Positions 33,314-42,454 of a DNA stretch of 64,000 nt are shown piece after piece. The first letter of the stretch is position 1, and each line of letters begins with the position of its first letter. The position numbers and the translations under genes are program-made. The notes beneath the pieces are model-generated. The model did not search any database. It was not told the origin of the DNA and saw only the letters and a list, made by a program, of their open reading frames with translations. Origin of the DNA: Mannheimia indoligenes (lineage in GTDB: Bacteria; Pseudomonadota; Gammaproteobacteria; Enterobacterales; Pasteurellaceae); NCBI RefSeq assembly GCF_036880405.1, contig NZ_JBAJJM010000007.1, positions 1-64,000 on the forward strand, read 5' to 3'.

Positions 33314-34957
33314 ATGAACTTTAAGAAAACATTACTTTCTCTCGCTATTCTAGGCTCAGCCTCTGCGATGGCGTATGAAACCAATAAAACTTACAGTTTT
33401 ACTGTGCTACATACCAATGATTTACACGGTCATTTTTGGCAAAATGATAAAGGCGAATATGGCTTAGCGGCACAAAAAACATTAATTGATGGTATTCGCA
33501 AAGATGTAGAAGAAAAAGGCGGTTCAGTCGTAGTATTAAATGCTGGTGATGTTAATACCGGTGTACCTGAATCGGATATGCAAAACGCTCGCCCTGATAT
33601 TGAGGGTATGAATGCGGTTGGTTATGATGCAATGGTGTTAGGTAATCACGAGTTTGACTTCCCTCTCCAAGTGCTTTCTATGCAAGAACAATGGGCAAAA
33701 TTCCCTTTTATTTCTGCGAATGTTATTAATAAAAAAACAGATAAGCCTATCGTAAAACCTTACGTTATTCTTGAGCGAGGCGGTCTAAAAATTGCCGTTG
33801 TTGGATTAACTACAGAAGATACTGCAAAATTAGGCAATCCTGATGTAACTGAAAATGCGGTATTTAAAAACCCAATTGAAACTGCAAAAACAACACTTAC
33901 AGAAATTAACAAAACTGAAAAACCGGATGTACGTATTGCTTTAACTCATATGGGGTATTACTTTGACGGTAAACACGGAACTAATGCACCGGGCGATGTA
34001 ACAATGGCTCGCACCTTAGATAAAGGAGCTTTCGATTTAATCATTGGTGGACATACTCACGATACAGTATGTATTGATGATAAAGGTCAATTCAAAGCGA
34101 AATACACACCAGGCGAAGAGTGTAAACCGGATTTCCAAAACGGTACTTGGATTGTGCAAGCCGGTGAATGGGGTAAATTTGTTGGACGTGCTGATTTTGA
34201 GTTTAAAAATGGCAAAACAACTTTAGTAAAATATGAGTTAATCCCTGTAAACTTGAAAAAAACCATCAAAAAAGAAGATGGTACAAAAGAATACCAGCTC
34301 TACCAACCTGAAATTAAAGCGGATGAAGCCACTTATCAATTACTCAAAAAATATCAAGATGAAGGCGACCAAAAACTGAACATTGAGGTCGGAAGTGTTA
34401 AAGGCTTATTAGATGGTAAACGCGAGCATATTCGTTTCCATCAAACCAATCTCGGTCGCTTAATTGCTCAATCTCAAATGGAGCGTGTAAAAGCAGACAT
34501 CGGTATTATGAATTCCGGCGGTATCCGCACTTCAATTGAGGAAGGAAAAGTAATCTATAAAAACCTACTGACTGTGCAACCATTCGGTAATATGATTGCA
34601 ACGGTTGATTTAAAAGGCAAAGAGTTGTTAGATACCATTACGGCTATCGCATTGAAAGATGTTGATACAGGTGCATATCCACAATTTGCAGGTATTTCAA
34701 TGGTAGTTGATCGTAATGCAAAAACCATTTCTGATGTAAAAATTGGTGGTAAAGCATTTGATGAAAACAAAACCTATAAAGTTTCTTTACCTGACTACGT
34801 TGCAGCCGGTGGTGATGGTTATCCATTACTGAAAAAACACCCTACTTATGTAAATACCGGCTTCATTGATGCGGAAATGCTGAAAAAATTCTTTGAAGAA
34901 AATAAAGTGATTGAAGCAGATAAATACGATCCGAAAAATGACATTATTTTCAAATAA
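33314..34957 (+). CDS. ushA: UDP-sugar hydrolase / 5'-nucleotidase
   Basis: A 547-aa periplasmic enzyme with a signal peptide ending SASAMA-YE and close match in layout to E. coli UshA (550 aa). The N-terminal metallophosphoesterase domain holds HTNDLHGHFW, LGNHEFD and GGHTHD (two-metal centre), the C-terminal substrate domain carries MNSGGIRTSIEEG, TVQPFGN and AAGGDGYP. It hydrolyses UDP-sugars and 5'-nucleotides, releasing nucleosides and phosphate for uptake; in Pasteurellaceae related enzymes also act in NAD salvage. GAGG precedes the ATG. A strong terminator follows. Confidence 0.94.
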   Translation: MNFKKTLLSLAILGSASAMAYETNKTYSFTVLHTNDLHGHFWQNDKGEYGLAAQKTLIDGIRKDVEEKGGSVVVLNAGDVNTGVPESDMQNARPDIEGMNAVGYDAMVLGNHEFDFPLQVLSMQEQWAKFPFISANVINKKTDKPIVKPYVILERGGLKIAVVGLTTEDTAKLGNPDVTENAVFKNPIETAKTTLTEINKTEKPDVRIALTHMGYYFDGKHGTNAPGDVTMARTLDKGAFDLIIGGHTHDTVCIDDKGQFKAKYTPGEECKPDFQNGTWIVQAGEWGKFVGRADFEFKNGKTTLVKYELIPVNLKKTIKKEDGTKEYQLYQPEIKADEATYQLLKKYQDEGDQKLNIEVGSVKGLLDGKREHIRFHQTNLGRLIAQSQMERVKADIGIMNSGGIRTSIEEGKVIYKNLLTVQPFGNMIATVDLKGKELLDTITAIALKDVDTGAYPQFAGISMVVDRNAKTISDVKIGGKAFDENKTYKVSLPDYVAAGGDGYPLLKKHPTYVNTGFIDAEMLKKFFEENKVIEADKYDPKNDIIFK

Positions 34958-34966
34958 TTAAACGTT

Positions 34967-34994
34967 AATGGGGAAATCAAACGATTTCCCCATT
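34967..34994. terminator. Terminator of ushA, shared with yciH
   Basis: AATGGGGAAATC (34967-34978), AAAC loop, perfect 12-bp partner 34983-34994 followed by TTTT on the plus strand. Confidence 0.9.
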
Positions 34995-34997
34995 TTT

Positions 34998-35309
34998 TTA
35001 GCCGCCGGACAATTTTACTTTAAAGCCTTTACTTTCTAAAATTTGCTTAATAAGTTCACGATTATCGCCCTGAATCTCAATAATGCCATCTTTAAATGAA
35101 CCTCCACAGCCTAATTTACGCTTCAGCTCTGAAGCAAGCGAGTTAATTGCTTTATCATCTAAATCAAGCCCGGTAATGACACAAACACCTTTCCCTTTTC
35201 GCCCACTGGTTTGGCGTTGAATGCGTACAATCCCATCGCCTTTAGGGCGTTCTTCTTGAATAATTTCCGGCTTTATTCTACCGGTTTCTGTTGAATAAAC
35301 TAATGTCAT
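34998..35309 (-). CDS. yciH: SUI1-domain translation factor YciH
   Basis: A 103-aa protein of the eIF1/SUI1 family (E. coli YciH 108 aa). The SUI1 domain spans about residues 28-100 with VRIQRQTSGRKGKGVCVITGL and LKRKLGCGGSFKDGIIEIQGD. It can bind the 30S subunit and discriminate against non-canonical starts in vitro. It is the last gene of the pyrF-side cluster but is set off from pyrF by a terminator-like hairpin, so it may have its own promoter or be expressed by read-through. Confidence 0.93.
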   Translation of the reverse strand: MTLVYSTETGRIKPEIIQEERPKGDGIVRIQRQTSGRKGKGVCVITGLDLDDKAINSLASELKRKLGCGGSFKDGIIEIQGDNRELIKQILESKGFKVKLSGG

Positions 35310-35350
35310 TGGTAAATTTTTCCTTAAATACGACCGCTTGTATCATTAAA

Positions 35351-35370
35351 AAGGCGGAAAATTCCGCCTT
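35351..35370 (-). terminator. Intercistronic hairpin between pyrF and yciH
   Basis: AAGGCGGA (35351-35358) pairs with TCCGCCTT (35363-35370) around AAAT; on the minus strand it is followed by TTTTTAATG. A USS core on the minus strand lies just beyond (about 35331-35341). Confidence 0.7.
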
Positions 35371-35375
35371 ATTTA

Positions 35376-36071
35376 TTAACCATTAATAGATTGATTTATT
35401 GATTTGAGTACTGCTAATGGATCTGCTGCTTGAGTAATTGGGCGACCGATTACTAAGAAATCCGAACCTGTTTCTATTGCCTGTTTTGGCGTCATTACAC
35501 GTCGTTGGTCGGCAAAATCACTGCCCTCCGGACGGATACCCGGTGTGATTAATTTGAAATCTGCCCCACAATGTGTGCGTAATACTTCAACCTCTTGTGG
35601 AGAACATACCACACCGTCTAAACCGGCACGTTGAGCTAAATGGGCTAAACGAATCACCTGCTCCATTGGTGAGGCATTAATGCCGATTTGTAATAAATCT
35701 AAATCTTCCATACTGGTTAAAACCGTTACTGCAATTAACAATGGAGCATCTTTGCCGTAAGGCTCTAAGATTTTTTTCGCATCTTCCATCATTTTTAAAC
35801 CGCCGGAAGCGTGTAAGTCTACCATCCATACGCCTAAATCAGCGGCTGAACGTACTGCACGGGCAACTGTGTTTGGAATATCGTGATATTTTAAATCAAG
35901 GAATACATCAAATTTACGGTCGTGTAATTGTTTTAAAAAATTTGTACCTAATGTTGTAAACATCTCTTTGCCTACTTTTAAACGACAAAGTGATGGTTCA
36001 ACTAAGTCAACAAATTCCAATGCTTCACGTTCCGTTTCATAATCTAAAGCAACAATGACTTTATTGTTCAT
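35376..36071 (-). CDS. pyrF: Orotidine 5'-phosphate decarboxylase
   Basis: A 231-aa TIM-barrel enzyme making UMP from OMP. VALDYE holds the first catalytic aspartate and FLDLKYHDIPNT (about 59-70) the DxKxxD catalytic array; LVIGRPITQAADP is the phosphate loop. SD AAGGAG. It lies 20 nt after lapB, the same order as in E. coli (lapA-lapB-pyrF-yciH). Confidence 0.97.
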   Translation of the reverse strand: MNNKVIVALDYETEREALEFVDLVEPSLCRLKVGKEMFTTLGTNFLKQLHDRKFDVFLDLKYHDIPNTVARAVRSAADLGVWMVDLHASGGLKMMEDAKKILEPYGKDAPLLIAVTVLTSMEDLDLLQIGINASPMEQVIRLAHLAQRAGLDGVVCSPQEVEVLRTHCGADFKLITPGIRPEGSDFADQRRVMTPKQAIETGSDFLVIGRPITQAADPLAVLKSINQSING

Positions 36072-36091
36072 ACTGAACTCCTTAATTTTTA

Positions 36092-37285
36092 TTAGATAAG
36101 ACCATCGATACCCTGTATCGGTTTAATTTTTTCCCATTGATTACAAGATGGGCATTGCCACATTAAGCGATAACTTTGATAACCGCAACTTAAGCAGCGA
36201 TATTGAAAACCTTTTTTGATTTGGTTACCCACCATATTATGCAGTAGTACCAAGCTCTCTTTACCATTTCCTTCTTCAGCAAAATCTGCTTGATAGCGAA
36301 TAAAACGATGGAACGTAATCAAACTCGGGTAAGCACTTAATTGCTGATATAATTTAGAATGTGCCGCATTAATACCGTCTTTTTCTTCAATAAATTCGGT
36401 TAATGCAATATCTACGCTACTATTATGTTTTACTTGGTTTGCTTTTATCAAGAATAGTTCATAGCCATTTGAATCATTTAGTGCCGTATAGCATTGCCTT
36501 ACTCGTCCAAGCACTTCACTAATATAATCGGGGTCTTGCTGTAAAATTTGCTCAAAATAACCTAATGCTTTGGTAAATTCTGCTTGCTCTAAATAGAAAT
36601 CACCCAGCATTATTGAAGCTCTTGTGGATTGAGGATAATAGTCTAGAGCTTTATTTAAAGCTTCTAAAAATGCAATTTTATCTTCAAATTTAACCGCTTG
36701 TGCATATTCACAGTAAAAATGAGATAAGGGAATTGTATCGGATTCCGGCGAAATTTTTAATAACTTTTCAGCAACATTAATCGCTTTCTTCCATTCTCGT
36801 GTTTTTTGATAAACCACAGTAAGTTGAGACAATGAATGCTTAGCAAATTCAGGTTCATCAACCAATGAAATATAGTAATTTTCTGCTCGATCATAAAAAC
36901 CCGCTGCCATAAAATCTTTAGCCAATTGTTGTTTGGCTAATAATTTCTGTTCAAATGAATAATCCGGATTATTTTCTAAGGCTTGATGAATACGCAAGGC
37001 TCTATCTACCTCACCTCTTGAGCGAAACAAATTACCTAAGGTTAATTCCGCCTCAAATTGGGATTCAGTAGAAATTTGATTTTCAGATTCTTGCTTTTGT
37101 AACATAGAAAGGAAAAGATCAACCGCCTTTTCCTGTTGATTAGATAAAAGAAAGTTCAATCCCGTAACATATTCACGGGAAAACTTATTATTAGCAGTTT
37201 CTTGATCCTTTTTAGCACTACGTTGCCCCATATACCAACCGTATAATGCGGCAATAGGCAATAAAAGGAACAATAATTCAAGCAT
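36092..37285 (-). CDS. lapB: Lipopolysaccharide assembly protein B (TPR and rubredoxin-like)
   Basis: A 397-aa membrane-anchored protein (E. coli LapB/YciM 389 aa). An N-terminal hydrophobic segment (about 1-18) is followed by TPR helices (about 45-335) and a C-terminal zinc ribbon with CLSCGYQSYRLMWQCPSC. LapB delivers LpxC to FtsH for degradation and so balances lipopolysaccharide and phospholipid synthesis; ftsH itself is in this window at 59-61 kb. It starts 3 nt after the lapA stop. Confidence 0.94.
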   Translation of the reverse strand: MLELLFLLLPIAALYGWYMGQRSAKKDQETANNKFSREYVTGLNFLLSNQQEKAVDLFLSMLQKQESENQISTESQFEAELTLGNLFRSRGEVDRALRIHQALENNPDYSFEQKLLAKQQLAKDFMAAGFYDRAENYYISLVDEPEFAKHSLSQLTVVYQKTREWKKAINVAEKLLKISPESDTIPLSHFYCEYAQAVKFEDKIAFLEALNKALDYYPQSTRASIMLGDFYLEQAEFTKALGYFEQILQQDPDYISEVLGRVRQCYTALNDSNGYELFLIKANQVKHNSSVDIALTEFIEEKDGINAAHSKLYQQLSAYPSLITFHRFIRYQADFAEEGNGKESLVLLHNMVGNQIKKGFQYRCLSCGYQSYRLMWQCPSCNQWEKIKPIQGIDGLI

Positions 37286-37288
37286 TGA

Positions 37289-37576
37289 TTACTCAACCTT
37301 TGGCGTGGTTAATTCAGTTATCTGCTGTGCTTGACGTTTTACACGGCGATTTAACGCAATATTTTGCACTTTAACTTTTAAGTAAAAAATACCGGTTACT
37401 AACCAGCCCAAAATTAATCCCAAACCAAACAAAATTGCCACTAGTGTTGATAGGCGTAATTCACTCTGAGCAATAATATAATTGAAAGTAATAAGTTGAT
37501 CATTATTTGCCCCAATTGTAACTGCAACGATGATAACTGCAATTACAACTAAAATCCCTAAAATATACTTAAGCAT
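37289..37576 (-). CDS. lapA: Lipopolysaccharide assembly protein A
   Basis: A 95-aa inner-membrane protein (E. coli LapA/YciS 102 aa) with two hydrophobic helices (about 1-22 and 42-65) and a charged C-terminal coiled-coil-like tail (VQNIALNRRVKRQAQQITEL). It acts with LapB in LPS assembly. AAGGAG precedes the ATG. Directly upstream of lapB. Confidence 0.92.
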   Translation of the reverse strand: MLKYILGILVVIAVIIVAVTIGANNDQLITFNYIIAQSELRLSTLVAILFGLGLILGWLVTGIFYLKVKVQNIALNRRVKRQAQQITELTTPKVE

Positions 37577-37615
37577 ATAATCTCCTTCACTACAGAAATT
37601 TATAATTTGATAGAA

Positions 37616-37897
37616 TTAAATTAAGTCCACACGCTCTTTTAAATCTTTACCTGCTTTAAAATGAGGGACATATTTTCCGGATAATGCGACACTGTCTCCT
37701 GTTTTAGGATTTCGTCCTACACGAGGCTGGCGATAATGTAATGAAAAGCTCCCAAAGCCTCTCACCTCAATTCTCTCGCCTTTTTCTAATGTTAGTGTTA
37801 AATGCTCTAAAATCTCTTTTACACAATTCTCTACTGTTTTAATCTGTAAATTTGGATTTTTAGCCACTAAACTCTCAATTAATTCAGACTTGGTCAT
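37616..37897 (-). CDS. ihfB: Integration host factor subunit beta
   Basis: A 93-aa HU/IHF-family DNA-bending protein (E. coli IhfB 94 aa). It begins MTKSELIESLVAKNP and carries the beta-arm RQPRVGRNPKTGDSVAL with the intercalating proline. It pairs with IhfA, whose gene is only about 4.2 kb away on the same strand. GAGG lies 6 nt before the ATG. It follows rpsA as in E. coli, with a weak hairpin between. Confidence 0.96.
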   Translation of the reverse strand: MTKSELIESLVAKNPNLQIKTVENCVKEILEHLTLTLEKGERIEVRGFGSFSLHYRQPRVGRNPKTGDSVALSGKYVPHFKAGKDLKERVDLI

Positions 37898-37978
37898 TGT
37901 TTCCTCAGTAAAATTAATATAGCAATTTTAAATAATCACTCATCACTAAATGAATATTTAAAATGGCAATTTAAGTTT

Positions 37979-38007
37979 AAATGGGTATGCTTTAAACATA
38001 CCCATTT
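37979..38007 (-). terminator. Hairpin after rpsA
   Basis: AAATGGGTATG (37979-37989) pairs with 37997-38007 around a 7-nt loop. On the minus strand the T-run is broken, so some read-through to ihfB is likely. Confidence 0.6.
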
Positions 38008-38026
38008 CATTATCAGTTAAATCTAA

Positions 38027-39670
38027 TTATTCGCCTTTAGCAGCTTTGAATGCTTCAGCAAATGCATTTGGTACTGCAACTTCTTCTTTGTTCACTTGTG
38101 CAAGTGCTGCTGACTCTTCAGCTTGATCTTTTGCACGAATAGATAAGTGAACAATGCGAGATTTGCGATCTACGCCGGTGTATTTTGCTTCAACTGTATC
38201 GTTCACTGCAACTTCACCGTTTAAATCTGCTGCACGGATGTAGCCTTCAACGCCACCTGCTAATTCAACTTTAGCACCTTTAGCATCAACTTCTACTACT
38301 GTTGCAGAAACGATTTCGCCTTTTTTTGCACCATCAACAAAGTTTGTGAATGGATCAGATTCTAATTGTTTGATACCTAAAGAGATACGCTCTTTCACTG
38401 CATCAACTTGTAGAACTACAGCTTCAACTTCATCACCTTTTTTGTAGTTACGAACTGCTTCTTCACCTGAAACATTCCAAGAAATGTCAGATAAGTGAAC
38501 TAAACCGTCAATACCACCTTCTAAACCGATGAAGATACCGAAATCAGTGATTGATTTGATTTTACCTGATACTTTATCGTTTTTGTTGTGAGTAGAAGCG
38601 AATTGTTCCCAAGGGTTTGCTTTACATTGTTTTAAACCTAATGAGATACGACGACGTTCTTCATCAACTTCAAGTACCATTACTTCAACTACATCACCTA
38701 CATTAACCACTTTAGATGGGTGAATGTTTTTATTTGTCCAATCCATTTCTGAAACGTGAACTAAACCTTCAACGCCGTCTAAAATTTCAACGAAGCAACC
38801 GTAGTCAGTTAAGTTAGTTACTTTACCTGTTAATTTGCTGTTTACCGGGTGGTTTTCAGCGATTACAGCCCAAGGATCTTGACCTAATTGTTTTAAGCCT
38901 AATGATACACGGGTTTTATCTTTGTCGAATTTTAATACTTTAACAGTAACTTCGTCACCAACATTAACCACTTCACTTGGGTGTTTAACACGTTTCCACG
39001 CCATATCTGTGATATGTAATAAGCCATCAACACCACCTAAATCTACGAATGCACCGTAGTCGGTTAAGTTTTTAACTGTACCTTTAACTTCTGAACCTTC
39101 AACTAAGTTCGCTAATACAGCATCACGATCTTGGTTGCTTTCTGTTTCGATTACAGCACGACGAGATACAACTACGTTGTTACGTTTTTGATCTAACTTG
39201 ATTACTTTGAATTCGTACTCTTTACCTTCTAAGTTTAAAGAATCACGAACTGGACGAGTATCAACTAATGAACCTGGTAAGAATGCACGTACGCCGTTTA
39301 ATTCAACAGTGAAACCGCCTTTAACTTTACCATTAACGAAACCGATAACTGTAGCTTGTTCTTCAAATGCTTTCTCTAAAGCAATCCAAGCTTCGTTACG
39401 TTTTGCATCACCACGAGAAACAACTGTTGCACCAAAGCCATCTTCTACAGCTTTAAGCACTACATCTACTTCATCACCAACTTGAACTTCTAATTCACCT
39501 TGTGCATTAGTAAATTCTGATGCATCGATAGCTGACTCAGATTTGAAACCTGTATCAACAATCACTAAACCTTTCTGGATAGCAACAACAGTACCTTTAA
39601 CAACATCACCTAAACGTGGTGTAGCTGCAAATGATTCTTCAAGTAGTTGAGCAAACGATAATTCTGACAT
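38027..39670 (-). CDS. rpsA: 30S ribosomal protein S1
   Basis: A 547-aa protein (E. coli S1 557 aa) with six S1 OB-fold repeats. The first two bind the ribosome and the rest bind mRNA; the repeated pattern G-x-V-x-x-x-T-D-Y/F-G-x-F-V/I and HxSDM/I is clear in repeats 3-5 (VKNLTDYGAFVDLGG, VTNLTDYGCFVEILDG, IKSITDFGIFIGLEGG). S1 brings weakly structured leaders to the 30S subunit. It lies 92 nt downstream of cmk. Confidence 0.97.
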   Translation of the reverse strand: MSELSFAQLLEESFAATPRLGDVVKGTVVAIQKGLVIVDTGFKSESAIDASEFTNAQGELEVQVGDEVDVVLKAVEDGFGATVVSRGDAKRNEAWIALEKAFEEQATVIGFVNGKVKGGFTVELNGVRAFLPGSLVDTRPVRDSLNLEGKEYEFKVIKLDQKRNNVVVSRRAVIETESNQDRDAVLANLVEGSEVKGTVKNLTDYGAFVDLGGVDGLLHITDMAWKRVKHPSEVVNVGDEVTVKVLKFDKDKTRVSLGLKQLGQDPWAVIAENHPVNSKLTGKVTNLTDYGCFVEILDGVEGLVHVSEMDWTNKNIHPSKVVNVGDVVEVMVLEVDEERRRISLGLKQCKANPWEQFASTHNKNDKVSGKIKSITDFGIFIGLEGGIDGLVHLSDISWNVSGEEAVRNYKKGDEVEAVVLQVDAVKERISLGIKQLESDPFTNFVDGAKKGEIVSATVVEVDAKGAKVELAGGVEGYIRAADLNGEVAVNDTVEAKYTGVDRKSRIVHLSIRAKDQAEESAALAQVNKEEVAVPNAFAEAFKAAKGE

Positions 39671-39762
39671 AATAAATCTTCTATAAAATAAACATCCATC
39701 TAACGTCCTGTTAAACGGGGTTGGTAATAAAAGCTAAACAAATCCTATGTAAAGCCAACAAA

Positions 39763-40437
39763 CTAAAATCTAATATATTGAGCGATATGATCTAACGCTT
39801 GTTTAACCACATCTTCAATGGATAAATACGTTGAGTCTAACAATAACGCATCTTTAGCAGGGACAAGGGGAGCAACTGCACGATTTCTATCGCGAAAATC
39901 ACGTTCTTTTATCTCGGCTAAAATCTCGTCAAAGTTAGCATTAAATCCTTTTTCTTGCAACTGTTTTACGCGTCTTTTTGCACGTTCTTCTGCACTTGCA
40001 TCTAAAAAGAGCTTAATTTGAGCATTTGGGAATACGACTGTCCCCATATCTCTACCATCTGCAATCAATCCTTTTTCAGTACTAAAGGCTCTTTGACGTT
40101 CTAATAATGCCTCTCTTACCTTAGGAAAAGCAGCGACTTTAGAAGCATTCTGCCCTGCTTCAGCAGTACGAATTTGATTGCCTACATTTTCTCCATCTAA
40201 AATCACACTAATTTCGCCATTTGCAGGCATAAATTGGATATTTAGATTACGCCCTAGTTCCGCTAATTTTTCTTCGTCATCCAGTGCAATACCCTTTTTT
40301 ACTGCACTTAGGGCAGTAATTCGATATAGTGCCCCAGAATCCAAAAAATCAAAGCCCAGTTTTTCTGCTAAAACGTGGCATAGTGTACCTTTCCCAGCAC
40401 CGCTAGGTCCATCAACTGTAATAACTATTTTTTCCAT
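39763..40437 (-). CDS. cmk: Cytidylate kinase
   Basis: A 224-aa P-loop kinase (E. coli 227 aa) phosphorylating CMP and dCMP. Walker A is DGPSGAGKGT (about 9-18); the CMP-binding insert holds LLERQRAFSTEKGLIADGRDMGTVVFP, and a lid RAKRRVKQLQ follows. AGGG precedes the ATG. It begins 9 nt after the degS stop, so degS-cmk-rpsA are probably linked. Confidence 0.96.
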   Translation of the reverse strand: MEKIVITVDGPSGAGKGTLCHVLAEKLGFDFLDSGALYRITALSAVKKGIALDDEEKLAELGRNLNIQFMPANGEISVILDGENVGNQIRTAEAGQNASKVAAFPKVREALLERQRAFSTEKGLIADGRDMGTVVFPNAQIKLFLDASAEERAKRRVKQLQEKGFNANFDEILAEIKERDFRDRNRAVAPLVPAKDALLLDSTYLSIEDVVKQALDHIAQYIRF

Positions 40438-40446
40438 TTCTTTACC

Positions 40447-41490
40447 CTATTGTGCTTGTAACTCAGTAATAGTTACATCAAAATTTAATAATTGACTACC
40501 ACGTTGAACAATCACGCGAACTGTAGAATATGGTTGCATTTCAGCTAGTGCTTCCATCATTTGTGAAGGCGATAATGCTTCAACGTTACCGATTTTAAGA
40601 ATCAAATCTCCAGCTTGAATACCAGCTTTAGCTGCTGGACCATTTTTACTTACATCACCAATAATTACGCCTTTTTCATAGCCTTGCATTTTAGCTGTAT
40701 CAAATAAATCTGTACTTACGCCAAAATAACCTCTAATTACACGACCATCTCGAATAATTTTTTGCATAATCTGGTTAGCCAGATTAATGGGAATAGCAAA
40801 ATTCAATCCCTCAGATAATTCATTAGTATTTTTACCTAAACGCAAGGTATTAATACCAATAAGTTCTCCTGCACTATTAATTAATGCACCACCTGAGTTT
40901 CCTTGATTGATAGACACATCCGTCTGGATAAAATTTTGTCGCCCACTTTCTGTTAGAGTATTTCGCCCAATGGCACTGACTATACCTTGAGTAATACTCT
41001 GACCTAGATTTAACGGATTACCGATGGCTAAAACCACATCTCCAACCTCAATTTTTCGCTCGGTATTTTGTGGTATTGTCGGCAGATTTTCAGCCTCTAT
41101 TTTGAGTACGGCTAAATCAGTAAGAGAATCCGCACCAACTAATTTTACATCTGTTGAAATTAAACCATTTTGCAAAGCAATAACTATTTGATCTGCATCA
41201 TCAATAACGTGTTTATTTGTTAAGATATAACCATCATTACTCATAATCACGCCCGAGCCTAAATTTTTAACTTCAAATGCTGAATTTTCAGCACTAAAAT
41301 TTCGGTTATACACATTTACTACTGCTGGCGATGCAATTCTTACAGCTTGGTTGTAACTGGCAATTTCTCTCTGATTTAATGCTAAAAAGGAAAATCCATT
41401 ACTTTTATGTTGAAATAAGGGAGCAATGAACAAAATTAAAATTGCACAAAAAAGTCCAAAAATGACCGCTTGCCCGATTTTTTTCAGCAT
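40447..41490 (-). CDS. degS: Membrane-anchored serine endoprotease DegS
   Basis: A 347-aa HtrA-family protease (E. coli DegS 355 aa). One N-terminal membrane helix (about 8-25), a trypsin-like domain with catalytic H in NKHVIDDA, D in LTDLAVLK and S in NQGNSGGAL, then a single PDZ domain (about 250-340). One PDZ and a membrane anchor distinguish it from DegP/DegQ. It senses misfolded porins through PDZ and cuts anti-sigma factor RseA to start the sigma-E response. It follows nlpC by 29 nt. Confidence 0.92.
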   Translation of the reverse strand: MLKKIGQAVIFGLFCAILILFIAPLFQHKSNGFSFLALNQREIASYNQAVRIASPAVVNVYNRNFSAENSAFEVKNLGSGVIMSNDGYILTNKHVIDDADQIVIALQNGLISTDVKLVGADSLTDLAVLKIEAENLPTIPQNTERKIEVGDVVLAIGNPLNLGQSITQGIVSAIGRNTLTESGRQNFIQTDVSINQGNSGGALINSAGELIGINTLRLGKNTNELSEGLNFAIPINLANQIMQKIIRDGRVIRGYFGVSTDLFDTAKMQGYEKGVIIGDVSKNGPAAKAGIQAGDLILKIGNVEALSPSQMMEALAEMQPYSTVRVIVQRGSQLLNFDVTITELQAQ

Positions 41491-41519
41491 TGTGAATCCC
41501 TTGAAACTTAATTACTTAA

Positions 41520-42044
41520 TTATAAACGGCGTGCTTGCCAAAATGCTTTTGACCAATAAGGAGAATCTATATCAGAGTAGATCACACCACCTTTTGTTGA
41601 GGCGTGAAGAAATTGTCCATTTTTAACATAAACACCAACGTGTTTACCGTTTGGACCTCTGCCTGTATTAAAGAAAACTAAATCCCCGGTTCTCAATTCT
41701 CGCTTAGAAATTCGCTCCCCTTCTTTGGCTTGATCTTTAGTTGTTCTTGGTAAACTAATTCCGAATAAATCTCTAAAGGTAACCTGCATAAAACCGGAAC
41801 AGTCAATTCCTGATTTGCTATTACCACCTAAACGATAGCGTGTTCCTTTCCATTCATACTGGTGTTCACTTAAACGGCTAATTGCCATAATAGGATCAGA
41901 AAGATCTGCGTGATAGGTTGAATGGTAAATTTTACTTCTTGCTTGTGCTTTGGAGGCTGTTCTATCTGAACTTGAACAGGCAGATAATACGATTGCACTT
42001 GCTAGAAAAACGCCTAATGATAGCCATTTTTTTACTAATTTCAT
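41520..42044 (-). CDS. nlpC: NlpC/P60 lipoprotein, peptidoglycan endopeptidase
   Basis: A 174-aa lipoprotein with lipobox VLSAC (C23) and an NlpC/P60 cysteine-peptidase domain from about 60 to the end: catalytic Cys in GIDCSGFMQ, His in GKHVGVYV. Such enzymes cut D-Glu-gamma-mDAP crosslinks. I name it nlpC rather than mepS because it lies beside ihfA; in E. coli nlpC is in the ihfA-btuCED-nlpC cluster, and here the btu genes are missing. The two families are close, so the name is partly inferred from position. Confidence 0.85.
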   Translation of the reverse strand: MKLVKKWLSLGVFLASAIVLSACSSSDRTASKAQARSKIYHSTYHADLSDPIMAISRLSEHQYEWKGTRYRLGGNSKSGIDCSGFMQVTFRDLFGISLPRTTKDQAKEGERISKRELRTGDLVFFNTGRGPNGKHVGVYVKNGQFLHASTKGGVIYSDIDSPYWSKAFWQARRL

Positions 42045-42096
42045 TTAATACCCCTATTCTGAGCATTTACATCATTGTCTATGAAATATAAGCTTA

Positions 42097-42396
42097 TTAT
42101 TCTACTTGAATATTCGCCTGCTCAATACGTTCACGCAATTTTTGACTTGCTTTAAAACTTACTACTCTACGAGCAGATACTGCTACATTCTCGCCTGTTT
42201 TAGGATTGCGACCGGGTCTTGCTTTTTTCTCTCGAAGTGAAAAATTACCAAAACCTGATAATTTTACTTCCTCACCATTCTCAAGAGATGCTCGAATTTC
42301 TTCAAAAAATAATTCAACAAATTGCTTAGCAACACGCTTTTCTAAATCTAATTTTTCAATTAGGTTTTCTGCAATTTCAATCTTGGTAAGTGCCAT
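42097..42396 (-). CDS. ihfA: Integration host factor subunit alpha
   Basis: A 99-aa HU/IHF protein (E. coli IhfA 99 aa): MALTKIEIAENLIEKLDL, and beta-arm KARPGRNPKTGENVAV with the intercalating proline. The heterodimer with IhfB bends DNA sharply at promoters and in recombination. AAGGATC precedes the ATG. It follows pheT by 58 nt, the E. coli order pheS-pheT-ihfA. Confidence 0.96.
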   Translation of the reverse strand: MALTKIEIAENLIEKLDLEKRVAKQFVELFFEEIRASLENGEEVKLSGFGNFSLREKKARPGRNPKTGENVAVSARRVVSFKASQKLRERIEQANIQVE

Positions 42397-42454
42397 AATT
42401 GATCCTTATTTATTTTTATGGCTGGTATGACACCAGCCATATTTTATTTGATGA

